Assembly: GCF_002575655.3 (NCBI RefSeq)
Contig: NC_053037.3
Location: forward strand, 572,796,880-572,860,879
From: Aegilops tauschii subsp. strangulata
Taxonomy: Eukaryota; Streptophyta; Magnoliopsida; Poales; Poaceae
Length of the DNA: 64,000 nt
Direction of reading: 5' to 3'
Shown here: positions 23,086 to 33,282 of the stretch, piece after piece
How positions within the stretch are numbered: position 1 is the stretch's first letter
How the letters are laid out: every line of letters begins with the position of its first letter
Notes under the pieces: generated by a model
What the model was told of the DNA's origin: nothing
What the model saw: only the letters and a program-made list of their open reading frames with translations
Databases searched by the model: none
Translations under genes and position numbers: made by a program

Positions 23086-23640
23086 ACCACCGACACCCCG
23101 ACCCCGACCACCGACACCCCGACCCCGACCACCGACACCCCGACACCTGACACCCCGACCACCGACACCCCTACCTCGACGACCGACACCCCCACCCCGA
23201 CGTGACACCCCGACACGACACCCCGACCCCGACACGACACCCCGACACGACACCCCGGCACGACCCCTGACACCACACCCACCCTTACCCCGACACCGAC
23301 ACGGCACCCCGACCCCGACCCGGCACCCCGACCCGACACCCCGACCCCGAGACCCCGACCCCGAGCCTGACCCGACACCCCGACCCCGACACCGACACGG
23401 CACCCCGACCCCGACCCGGCACCCCGACCCGACACCCCGACCCCGATCAGACCCCGACCCCGACCCCGACCTCGACACCTCAACCCCGAGCCTGACCCGA
23501 CACCCCGACCCCGACACCGACACGGCACCCCGACCCCGACCCGGCACCCCGACCCGACACCCCGACCCCGAGACCCCGACCCCGACCCCGACACGGCACC
23601 CCGACACCGACACGACACCCCGACCCCCGACACCTCCCGA
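23086..23640. repeat. GC-rich minisatellite of CCCCGACACC and CCCCGACCCCGA units
   Basis: About 550 bp of short units (mostly 6, 9 and 12 bp) built from CCCGAC and CACCCCGA. A larger block of about 130 bp is itself repeated (near 23270-23400, 23400-23525 and 23525-23620). On the minus strand it is a long run of GGGG separated by TC or TGTC. Frames rich in G/V/S/R across it are artefacts. Confidence 0.9.
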
Positions 23641-24060
23641 AAAGGTGTTCTTTGGCCTTCCAGAAGCCGACGGGGTCATATATTTGTGAATTATTAGTTA
23701 TGTCATATATTTTTCGATTTTGTTATGAAAAACATCATATATAATTGTGTTGATCGGGTAGTTTTAAATGTGCAGTTGTTTCATCGCTGCGAGGTTTGGT
23801 GTTCGACGACCTCGCTGTGCGTTTGACGAGCTCTGCCCCTTCGTTCGTGGGTGAGCACAAATGACATGTCCTCCTCCCCCATTAATTATTTGATCTATTC
23901 CGATGAAACTTGATAGCTAGCTATATATGTGTCTTGAATCATCAGTATGCGTAACCAATATGTGTCTCCCGTTCGAAAGCGTCATAGTTATAAATATGCA
24001 TGCATTTGCGTATTTATAACCTTGATTCTTTCGAATTGTCCAACGCTATCCATGGACAGC
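23641..24060. other. Unique leader region before the transposase gene
   Basis: No gene is called. GAGGTTTGGTGTTCGACG and GACGAGCTCTGCCCCTTCG near 23800-23850, followed by GGGTGAGC, look like a short non-coding leader exon with a donor site. I recall similar text upstream of transposase genes in Triticeae CACTA elements, but that is not verified here. Confidence 0.35.
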
Positions 24061-24276
24061 CCGAGTATGTTTAGATTGGGTTCGTTTTCCCATATGCTTT
24101 GCTCCGGATCCGACGCATAAATTTCGTCAGTGCCTCCCCTGTTGTTCTCCGGGTACACATCCTCTCTGTTTATTGCAGAGACGTGTATCAGGAGAACAGC
24201 GGGGAGGTGCTGCCGAAATTTTGCGTAGGATCCGGAGCATAGCATGGGAAAATGAACCCAATCTAAACATACTCGG
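24061..24276. repeat. Long imperfect hairpin upstream of the TNP2-like gene
   Basis: Arm 1 is 24061-24150 and arm 2 is 24191-24276, with a loop of about 40 bases. Arm 1 begins CCGAGTATGTTTAGATTGGG, and the reverse complement of arm 2 begins with the same 20 bases. Over the ~88-bp stem I count roughly ten mismatches and small gaps. It lies 144 bp before the presumed start codon of the transposase gene. A transcript through it would fold into a long double-stranded stem. Confidence 0.85.
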
Positions 24277-24419
24277 GTGGGATTAGGACCTATCATTACC
24301 TATTAGAGTGTAGGTTGCATGGACGTAAAAAAATTGACAAAGTAGATCAACTGATGAATATATACATGGTGAATTATATATATATATTTGTTGTGTGTCT
24401 AGTAGCTCTGAAAGTCAAG

Positions 24420-27400
24420 ATGAGTGATCGTGCGTGGATGTACACCGGTCACACTGGTCAGAACAAATGGAGCACTGAATGGTTCACAAAAACCAAGGGG
24501 TTTGTGCGAGCCGCATTTGCAAATGGCCAGAGGAAAACTTGGTGCCCCTGTTTACGGTGCGGCAATTGAGAAAAGAGGACAGAGGCTGATATGGGCAAAC
24601 ACCTGCAGAAGAGTGGTTTTACGCTCGATTATACGGTGTGGACATTTCATGGTGAGTCTGCCCAACGTGACTGAGCTGAGGTGGATCGTCGTCGCACTGA
24701 CGAGCATGGTACCGGATGGAAAACATGGTGCAAGACTTCGATGATGCTCGGGATTCTGACGAGGAGATGGAGGAATCTGCAAAGGCCTTCAATGAAATGT
24801 TGGAGTCTTCAAAACGTCCGCTCCATGAGCACACTGAGCTTTGTCAGTTGGATGCCATCTCACAAGTAATGGCTCTGAAGGCTCAGTTCAACTTGGGCAG
24901 AGAATGCTACGATGCAATGATGACAGTAGTTGGACGCTTTCTACCCAAAGGCCATGTAATGCCTGCAAACCTGTACCAGTCGGACAAAATCCTCCGTGCA
25001 CTGAAGATGCCCTATGATAAGATACATGCCTGTGAGAAAGGATGTGTCTTGTTTAGGCTTGACTATGCGGACTTGAACTATTGTCCCATTTGCAAGTCTT
25101 CCAGGTATGTTGTGGTAGACAACGGTATGGGTGAGAAGACACAGACCAAAATCCTCGTTAGTGTTCTTCGGTATATGCCAATCGTACCAAGACTTCAACG
25201 TCTTTTCACGGTCGAAGAGACGGCCAGACAGATGACATGGCACAAAACGGGCAAAAGAACCGAACTAGATGCAGATGGGAATCTGATGATTGTACACACA
25301 TCAGATGGTGTTGCGTGGAAAAAGTTTGATGAATTACATGGTGACAAAGCGGCAGATCCGAGGCATCCTCGAGTTGGCATCAGCACGGATGGGTTCAGTG
25401 TGTTTGGTATGACGGCAGCCCAATACAGTTGTTTGCCCGTATTTGTCTTTCCACTCAATCTCCCCCCTGGACAGATTATGCAAAGAAATAACATTTTCCT
25501 GACGTTGATAATTCCAGGGCCCAACTATCCGGGGAAAAATATGAATGTGTACATGCAGCCGCTTAAGGACAAATTGCAAGAAGCCTGGGATAATGGGTTC
25601 AAGACATACGACGCCTATAGCAAACGGAACTTCATAATGCGTGTCTGGTACATGTACTCGACGCATGACTTGCCGGCGTATGCGCTATTCGTTGGCTGGT
25701 GTGTGCATGGAAGGTTCCCGTGCCCCACATGCAAGGGAGCTCTTGAGTTTCATTGGCTTCAGGCCGGTCGCAAGTTTTCTTGCTTCGACATGCATAGACA
25801 GTTCCTGAATCCTCGCCATAAGTTCAGGAAAGACAAGAAGAACTTCATCAGAGGTAGAGTTGTCAAAAACTCTACACCACCTGCATTGACAGGCCAACAG
25901 ACCCTGGATCAGTTAAACGCTCTCGAGCCAGATCCAGAGCGTCCAGGGTACTTCAAGGGGTATAATTCTAAGCACGCCAGGATTCACAAAACATGCTTAT
26001 GGGATCTGCCTTACTTCAAAGACCTCCTTTGCCCACACAACATCGACGTGATGCACACTGAGAAGAATATCGCCGAGGCACTTTTTGGTACATTCTTCGG
26101 CAAAGATGGGAAGTCAAAGGATAATACTAAGGCTAGAGTCGATCTGGAGACGCTATGTGATAGGCCGTTACAAAACATGAAAGAACCGAAGGGAAAGCAG
26201 AACTGGACGAAGCCAAAGGCATGGTTCAATCTTGGAAGGCCAGCTATGAGGGAAATTATATTGTGGGTGAAAATGCAGTTGATGTTCCCCGATGGGTATG
26301 CAGCGAATCTACAGAGGGGAGCCAGTCTTGATAAATTGAAGATATTTGGTCTCAAGAGTCATGATTGGCACATATGGATTGAGCGGGTAATGCCGGTGAT
26401 GTTGCGTGGCTTCATCCCTGAGGATGAAAGGCTAGTACTTGCAGGACTCAGCTATTTCTTCCGTGTTCTTTGTGCGAAAGAACTATCGCCTGGCGTGCTA
26501 GAAGAAATGGAAGAGTTGGTGCCGGAGTTGATCTGCAAGTTAGAGAAGATCTTTCCACCGGGCTTCTTTAATCCAATGCAACATTTGATTTTGCATCTCC
26601 CGACCGAGGCAAGATTGGGGGGGCCCGTGCAAAATCGTTGGTGCTACCCAATTGAGAGGATGCAGAAGACGCTTCGTGACAGCACACTACGAAGCCAAAA
26701 ATCGTCATTTGCATAATCCAAAGCCTGGGTACAATGCTGACGACCCTAAAAAGGGTGGATCCAACCTCAGCCTATTCAAAGGGAATCTCGCACCAGCCAG
26801 TGTTTCAAATCCAGTATCTTTGGATAACGAACAATGGCGGACCATTTCGTTGTATATCTTCAACAACCTGATAGAAGTGCGGCCGTACATCGAGTAAGTT
26901 CTCGGTACATAGTTTCGCAACTTCTATTTCCTTTGAACTGCTCTTATTCCTGGATATTTCATACAGTCGATACGTCGCCTTATTCTCGTATGGAGCGGTG
27001 ATCCAAAAGGATTCTGTCGAAGAGTATGAGCTTCTCGCAAAGCAAGGAGGCGGCTATCCCGGTTTCATCTCTTGGTTCAAACAAACGGTAATTTATATTA
27101 GAAAATTTCATTTCATTCGCTAATTTGTGCGTAATGCAACAATCCTTTCATATTAAACTTGTAGGCTAATTCAGAGTCTATGGACGCCGAATTGAGACAA
27201 GTCGCTAATGGTTTTGACTATAAGGTCCGTTCATTTGACAAATACGACATCAACGGGTATCGCTTTCGTACCTATGGCAAAGAGCTATCTATGGCCGACC
27301 GAAAGTCTACAAATTGTTGTGTATCTGCTATCGGCGAAGGAGGTACCGAGTATTATGGGAGAGTTGAAGCAATTTATGAACTTCTATTCTATGGTGAAAA

Positions 27401-27971
27401 CCCACTGAATGTCGTAGTCTTCAAATGTTATTGGTTTCAGCCGAAGGAGACTAGAAGGACTCATGAACATATAGGGCTAGTTGAAATCAACCAAAGCACC
27501 CGTTTAGATGTTCCTAATGTCTATATTACGGCTCAACAGGCGACCCAAGTATTCTATCTACCGTGGGCCTGCCAAACTAATCCAAATCTGAAAGGTTGGG
27601 ATGTCGTTTATGAAGTGCCGCCACGTGCTAGACTATCTCCCCCAAAGGACGAGGATTATGAACCTCACATTAACCCAGACACATATGAAGGAGAATTCTT
27701 CCAAGAGACACGTCTTTCCAAAAAGCGTTTCAAGAACCGCTATACTTCACCCCAAAACATTGAAGTAGACAGCGACAGTGAATCCGACATCACCCCAGAG
27801 GAGGAACAAGAAGAGCCGGAAAAAGAAGAGGTTACTGCTGCGGATGACCTATCATTGCTTGACCGATTACGTCAAGGTGGCCTTCCACATGTTGATGCCA
27901 CTGAACCCTATGAGCCCGTCATTGATTATAGTGATGATGATGATTATGCATTTATTGATGATACTGATTGA
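24420..27971 (+). pseudogene. TNP2-like CACTA transposase gene (broken)
   Basis: The product would cut and join the element's CACTA termini. The presumed ATG at 24420 opens a transposase-associated zinc-binding region (DRAWMY, CPCLRCGN). The main block from 24716 has the Transposase_21 landmarks: STDGFSVFG, NLPPGQ, IPGPNYPGKNMNVY, DLPAYALFVGW, CPTCKGALEF and NIDVMHTEKNIAE. A DUF4218-like region follows, then a DUF4216-like third exon with VVFKCYWF and an acidic tail to the stop at 27969. Introns fit at 26894-26966 (GTAAGT...ACAG) and 27088-27164 (GTAATT...GTAG). Damage: in-frame TGA at 24567 and 24672, a frameshift near 24713 and another near 26660. It sits ahead of the second transposase gene on the same strand, the usual CACTA order. 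Confidence 0.9.
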
Positions 27972-28090
27972 GATTATTAGTAGTGTCAGGTATTAAATTT
28001 TTTTATGGTGTACTTGATGATGATACACTTAAGTGATACACATATTATTATTCATGTCGGTCTACTGTTTGTCATGGCAGGTGTTGAAAG

Positions 28091-30551
28091 ATGGTGGGCA
28101 CTGGTCGGGAGCGCGCCAAGGCCCCTTCTTCGTCGGCGCGTGGTCTGAGGTCTTCCATTCCAGATGCACCTCTCCGCCGAGCGTTGCTGGACAGTATGGC
28201 CACACCGCCGGGCCCTTCTTCGTCGACCGCGGTGACCAGCAGGGGACGAGGTAGGAAGAGAGGAGGTGGGGCACGTGGTCGCGGGAGAGGAGGTAGGGTG
28301 ACTGCTACAGCGCCTTCCTCGCCGCCACCCCCAGCTGTTTCACCCGAGCACGTGACTGCTAGGGTGGACTCGTCCGAGGAGGAGGCTACACGGACTCCGG
28401 TCCACGAGCCTCCGGTCCACGGGTCTTGGGCCCACGAGCCTCGGGTCGACTGGCCTTCGGCCCACGAGAGTTCGGCCCACGAGACCCCGGAGGAGCACGC
28501 GTCCGGATGGGGTACCTGGCCGGATCAGCCCAAGGAGCCGAGTGGCCATGCTGATGATGGCGGGGAGCCGACTGATATTGAGGAGGAGGGGGGCACCATC
28601 TACCAGTGTGGTGCTACTCGGCTCCCGTCTGTGCCGGCGACCCGCGAGCAGAGGTGGTTGATTTTCCCTGATGGGGAGAGGTACGTAAGTGCATTTAATA
28701 TTTTTGTACCTTCTGCATTCACGTTTCTTCAAATAACTAATGCGTTGGCCTTGTCATGCTGCAGGGGTTGGGACCACCATCATAGTGTCTGCCGGCCCAA
28801 CTCCGTCCTTGGAGTTCTTTGCCGGCAAAACTTCCCGGGGTTTGTCACGTTGCCTGGTGAGGGTCAGCTTCCAGAGCTTGGATTGAGCTGGGAGCACTAC
28901 GTGGCTGCCCCGGCCCCGCCGGATGAGATTATCGACGGTGTCGTGTGCGACACGAGGGAAGACATGGTGATCAGAAAGTTCTGGGTAATTTCTCCTTTAC
29001 ACATTTAAAAATCTTCAACTAGCTAGTTATTAATTGTACTAATCAATATTTTCTCATTTGATTGCAGACATTCTACAGGTGTGAGGAGGGATACGAGGAG
29101 GACGCGGCACATGTTATCGAGAACGTCTGCAAGCGCCTACTACAGAACTTACGGCACGAGGCTCGGGTGCAGGCTGTTCGAGACTACTACGCCTTGCGTG
29201 GTATCAAGAATACCAAGCCGGCGTGCCGCGATAAGTTCCTGAGTAAGGAGCAGTACATGAAGGTAATTCTTAAGGCCTTCTACTTAAGTTCCTTCATTTA
29301 GTAAGTCTTAGCCGTAGCGCTGAAGTTTCTATTTGTTAACTTAGGCGCCTCCGAGATGGTGTGCGGATCGGATGGATTGTTGGGAGGTGTTGGTCAATGA
29401 GTGGTGCTCAAAAGAATGGCTAGCCCTCCACAACGAGGCCAAGGAAAAACATGCCCAAATGGAAGGTGTGCCACACCATCAAGGCAGCTCCAACTTATAT
29501 CAGTTCGGGCGCAACTGGGTATGTGGTTTGCTTCATGATTCATGCAATTCATTCATCATGCTAGCTTGAGCCCTTTAATTACTATTTACATTGTTTCTCT
29601 CTTTCAGGCACGCCACAATAAGGTGGATAAGGTGCCAGAGGTGTACGACCTGTATGCCATGGCCCACACTGCCTCTTTCAAGAAAGTCAAGGCTTTCTCT
29701 CAGTCTGACCTCGATGATGCAAACAACTTCACCAACATCTCCTCCCACAACAAGCTCGTGAGATATAGAGATGAGGGGAAGGCGAGGAAAGGGGAGGACT
29801 TTAACCCGAGCCAGGGTCCCATTGATCCAGAGCTGGTGATGATATCTGGTGGCGGGAGGTCCCATGGCTCCATAGCCATTGGAGATGGACTTATCCGTTG
29901 TCCTAGCACTCTCCCGGAGATCAAGGCGCGCCAGTCGAGCTCCGCTCCTGAGATAAGGCCTCATGAATGGCCAGTGTAACTCGCCATCAAGGTTAGTGAT
30001 ACGTACTCAGTTATCTTTCTCCATTACATTGTGTGCGCTTCCATCAATGATTACAAATGGTCATGTGAGTGGTGTTGCAGGCTGCTATACAGAGTGAGAG
30101 AGATAGAACGGAGAAACTTCTGGCGGAGGCGGCGGAGAGGCAGCGGGAGTTGGAGGAGAGGACGAGAAAGATGATGGAGGAGGAGAGGGCACGGAATGAC
30201 ATGCAGGCAAGGGCCATGTACGAGCTCCTTGTGGTAAGTTACTTCTGCAGATTACTTGCTAGTCTTAACATTTGAGTCTCATTACTAACTAGTATGACTC
30301 TGTTGTGAAAACCAAATGTGCAGTCTGTGTGCGAGAAGTCCGGTCAGACCGCTCCGCCGATGCCAGTGATTGCTCCTGGGAGCACGGTGAGTTTAATTTG
30401 AATGGACATTACTTGCTAGTCTTAACATTTGAGTGTCATAATGCTAACGAGACATTGGAAATGATCTTTGGTGCAGCTTAACTCCAGAAACGCATCGCAC
30501 GATCCTTCTCCAGGTAGCGGCACTAGCCAGCCCGCTCCTACACCTCCCTGA
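28091..30551 (+). pseudogene. TNPA-like (Transposase_24 type) CACTA gene, eight exons, one nonsense codon
   Basis: Exons fit at 28091-28680, 28765-28984, 29068-29262, 29345-29518, 29608-29991, 30081-30233, 30324-30386 and 30477-30551. All have GT...AG introns of about 80-90 bp and matching phase. Exon 1 starts at an ATG after TTGAAAG and is Arg/Gly- and Pro-rich. Exons 4-5 hold the Transposase_24 (Ptta/En/Spm) core: WCSKEWLALHNEAKEKH, LYAMAHTASFKK and FTNISSHNKLVRYRDEG. Exon 6 is a Glu/Arg coiled coil (EEERARNDMQARAM). The only defect I see is an in-frame TAA at 29977 in exon 5; the frame then continues correctly through exons 6-8 to TGA at 30549. In En/Spm-type elements the partner protein binds the subterminal repeats. 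A truncated but active product cannot be excluded. Confidence 0.8.
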
Positions 30552-30599
30552 TCACGCTAAGTTTCTCTAGTGTTTTGCTTAACAAATGCATAAAGACCT

Positions 30600-31268
30600 A
30601 GACTTAGCTTTATTTCCTCCAATATGCTTACCATAATGACCTAGAGTTAGCTTCGTTTCCTCCAAAATGACCCAGTTTACCTAGGTTAGCTTATAAATGA
30701 TGCAGTTCATCCAAGTTAGCTCAAAAATGACCCATTTTACATAGATTAGCTCCTAAATGATCCATTTTACCTACGTTAGCTTTAAAATGGCCCATTTCGC
30801 CGAGGTTAACTCCAAAATGACCCATCTTACCTAGGTTATCTCATAAACGATCCATTTCAACTAATTTAGCTCATAAACGATCCATTTCACCAAGTTAGCT
30901 AAAAAACGATCCATTTCACCTAAATTAGCTCTTAAATGATCCATTTCACCTAAGTTAGCTCAAAAAGATCCATTTCAACAAAATTAGCTCATAAATGATC
31001 CATTTCACCTAAGTTAGCTAAAAAATGATCCATTTCAACTAAGTTAGCTCATAAATGATCCATTTCACCTAAGTTAGCTAAAAAGATCCATTTCACCTTA
31101 GTTACGTAAAAAATGTTCCATTTGACCTTAGTTAGCTCATAAACGACCCATTTCAACTAAGTTAGCTCATAAATGATCCATTTCACCTTAGCTAGCTCAT
31201 AAATGACCCATTTCAACTTAGTTAGCTCATATATGATCCATTTCACGTAAGTTAGCTCATAAATGACA
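30600..31268. repeat. ~29-bp minisatellite downstream of the transposase genes
   Basis: About 20 or more units of the form AATGATCCATTTCACCTAAG followed by TTAGCTCAT. Units vary between CATTTCAACT, CATTTTACCT and CACCTTAG forms, and several are 1-2 bp shorter. No coding capacity. It lies between the last exon and the right subterminal repeats of the element. Confidence 0.9.
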
Positions 31269-31675
31269 TACTCTTCTTGTTCTAGTCTTCTTCTTGTTCT
31301 ACTCTTGTTCTAGTCTTCTTATTCTAGTCACCTATTTCTAACTTTCTTATTTTGCCATTTTGCGGATTTCATTATGTGCTGGATGGAGTGCTTGTTCTAC
31401 TCTTCTTGTTCTTGTCTTCTTATTCTAGTCACCTTAGCTATGGAGTGCTTGTTTATGTATGGATGGAACTTGTTTATGTATGAATTGATGGATGGAACTT
31501 GCTTATGTAATATGTACGGATGGAACTTGCTTATGGACTTGCTTATGAATGCCTGTGAAATACATGAACTTGCTTATGGACTTGCTTATGAATGCCTGTG
31601 AAATATATCTATATATGTCATATATATTTGCTGTGAAAATTGTTGGATTTAATAAAAAACATAAAAAAGAGCCAA
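31269..31675. other. AT-rich spacer with short tandem duplications
   Basis: Contains repeats of CTTGTTCTAGTCTTCTT and TTATTCTAGTCACCT, and a ~44-bp duplication near 31525-31612 with the core ACTTGCTTATGAATGCCTGTG. No gene is recognised. Confidence 0.6.
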
Positions 31676-32200
31676 TATGCAGGCTCTTTGCCGTCTGCCA
31701 CCGACAGCAACGGGCTCTTTGCCGTCTGCCGCGGACGGCAAAGAAGCCACGTGGCATCCAGCTGTGCTTCCTGGGAGCTGACATTTGGTCAGTTTGCCTA
31801 CAGTGGCAGACGGCAAAGACAATTTTGCCGTCAGCGTCTTTGCCGTCAGCGGCGGACGGCAAAGGCTTGCCATGTAGTGACGTGTAGATGACATCATAAG
31901 GCGGACGGCAAAGACACTAGAAAGTTTGCCGTCTACCGCGGACGGCAAAGGCCTGCCGTTAGCCACTTAACGGACTGACAGCGCAATTATTGCCGTCCGC
32001 TCTCTTTGCCGTCCGCGGCAGACGGCAAAGGGCCTTTGCCGTCAGCAGCCAGGAAGCAGACGGCAAAGTAGTTGTTTACCGTAGCCTACTTTGCCGGAGC
32101 CTTTTGCCGTCCGCGGCTGACGGCAAAGGCCTTTGCCGTCCGCCGTTCATGCCTTTGCCGTCCGCCGTGGCAGACGGCAAAATAGCTGATTCCTGTAGTG
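31676..32200 (-). mobile_element. Right end of the transposase-bearing CACTA (subterminal repeats and terminus)
   Basis: Many inverted pairs of CTTTGCCGTCTGCC/CTTTGCCGTCCGC and GCGGACGGCAAAG lead to the terminus CAGCTGATTCC-type end. Read inward on the reverse strand from 32200 it starts CACTACAGGAATCAGC. The terminus and repeats differ from the CACTACCGG...GCCGACGGC type at 20255, so the two ends bracketing 20255-32200 do not belong to one family. No left terminus of this second type is seen in the window. Confidence 0.85.
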
Positions 32201-32220
32201 TGGAAGCGGAAGCACGAGAG

Positions 32221-32820
32221 ATGTCCCGCCTCGCCGCGAACGCAGCCGGCATGTTCCGCCGCGCGGCCGTAGCAGCACAGAGGCCCCGCCGCGCCGCTGA
32301 AGCAGCACAGAGGTCCCACTGCACCGTCGATGCAGCAGACTGGTCCGGCCGCGCCGCGAAAGCAGAAGAGATGTCCCGCCGCGCCGCGAATGCAGCAGGG
32401 ATGTCCTCCAGTGCCGCGACAGCCTGGGAAAATGTCTCACGGGCAGGCGAGGACTCTTGTAGGCGCATGCATGCGATCGTCCATAGCCAGATGGATCAGA
32501 TCTCCGGCTGGGCGAGGTTGCAGGATGACATGAAAGCCTCTTTTGAACATGCTACCGGCGTCATCCGACAACTAAATGAGAGCAATGCGAAGCTCCGGTC
32601 CGAGCGCGACCTGCTGAGGGCAAAGATCGTCGGAAGTGCGGAGCAGCAGGAGGAGACCACTGCCTTGTTGAAGAGGACCGGCATCATCGTCGAGAAACTT
32701 ATGGACGAGAATGCCATGCTGCGCATCGAGCGCAGAAGGCTGGTGGAGAAATCCGTGGATGCTCTCAAGCAGCATCTTCAGGACAAGAAAGAGCTCATCG
32801 CCGCTCGCCGCGGAGACTAG
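32221..32820 (+). CDS. Coiled-coil protein fragment abutting the CACTA end
   Basis: An open frame of 199 codons from an ATG at 32221 to TAG at 32818. The N-terminal ~75 residues are imperfect repeats of about 10-12 residues around RRAANAAGMS and RRAAEAAQR. The rest is heptad-like coiled coil: QLNESNAKLRSERDLLRAKI, and KLMDENAMLRIERRRLVEKS. GC content is much higher than in the flanks. The CACTA terminus ends 20 bp upstream, and the frame stays open leftward through the terminus to 31990, so the original 5' end is probably missing. I do not recognise the protein. It may be the 3' part of a host gene hit by the transposon, or a captured fragment. Confidence 0.45.
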   Translation: MSRLAANAAGMFRRAAVAAQRPRRAAEAAQRSHCTVDAADWSGRAAKAEEMSRRAANAAGMSSSAATAWENVSRAGEDSCRRMHAIVHSQMDQISGWARLQDDMKASFEHATGVIRQLNESNAKLRSERDLLRAKIVGSAEQQEETTALLKRTGIIVEKLMDENAMLRIERRRLVEKSVDALKQHLQDKKELIAARRGD

Positions 32821-33282
32821 TTCCCGCGGCCTGCAGCAACGCATCAAGAAAGTAGAGATCAGCGAGCCAGATCGTTGTCTTCCTTCTTCTTTTGCCCTTG
32901 TGTATTTCGGGCGTTACCGCATGTGGCTTTCTTTAATTGTGTTCCTAAATATGTAAGACAATTATTATCCACTATCATCGTCCTTATATCCATCATGCTT
33001 GCTATAAGTCGCAGTCGATGCAATATAGGTCTGTCAGATCTTACATCAAGATCCGTGCAAAACTTTCTTTTCAGATTTTCATTTTCTCTCTTAAATCTTA
33101 GTCCAGTGAGACATATAGCCACACCGTAGAACAGGGGCTCGAGCGCCATTAATGGAGACGCTGGGAGGGAGGTGCGCGGCAGGTAGCGGTCAAAGGGCTC
33201 TCCTCCCGATGAGCACGCGCAGGGGTCTGATCGCACGCCTCCCGTACTCAAATAGCTACCCCGCACGACACCTCCTAGCCGA
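32821..33282. other. 3' flank of the coiled-coil fragment
   Basis: No further gene recognised. It would include the 3' UTR of the preceding frame (CCCTTGTGTATTTCGGGCG is near 32895). Around 33120-33260 the sequence becomes GC-richer before the 505-bp array starts. Confidence 0.35.

Noticed and set aside
22792..23679. A 295-codon reverse-strand frame rich in G/V/S/R and then poly-L/F
   Set aside because: It is the translation of the GC-rich minisatellite and the GAA/GAG tract, not a protein.
24420..24570. Short first frame ending at TGA 24567 as a separate small gene
   Set aside because: The same frame continues after the stop with normal transposase-type sequence, so it is the 5' part of the broken TNP2-like gene.
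30600..31268. Regular short repeats that could suggest a CRISPR array
   Set aside because: The units are contiguous ~29-bp repeats without unique spacers, in a plant transposon; this is a minisatellite.
33120..33270. Possible 5S rRNA or tRNA-like GC-rich patch
   Set aside because: No internal promoter boxes or fold typical of these genes could be recognised.
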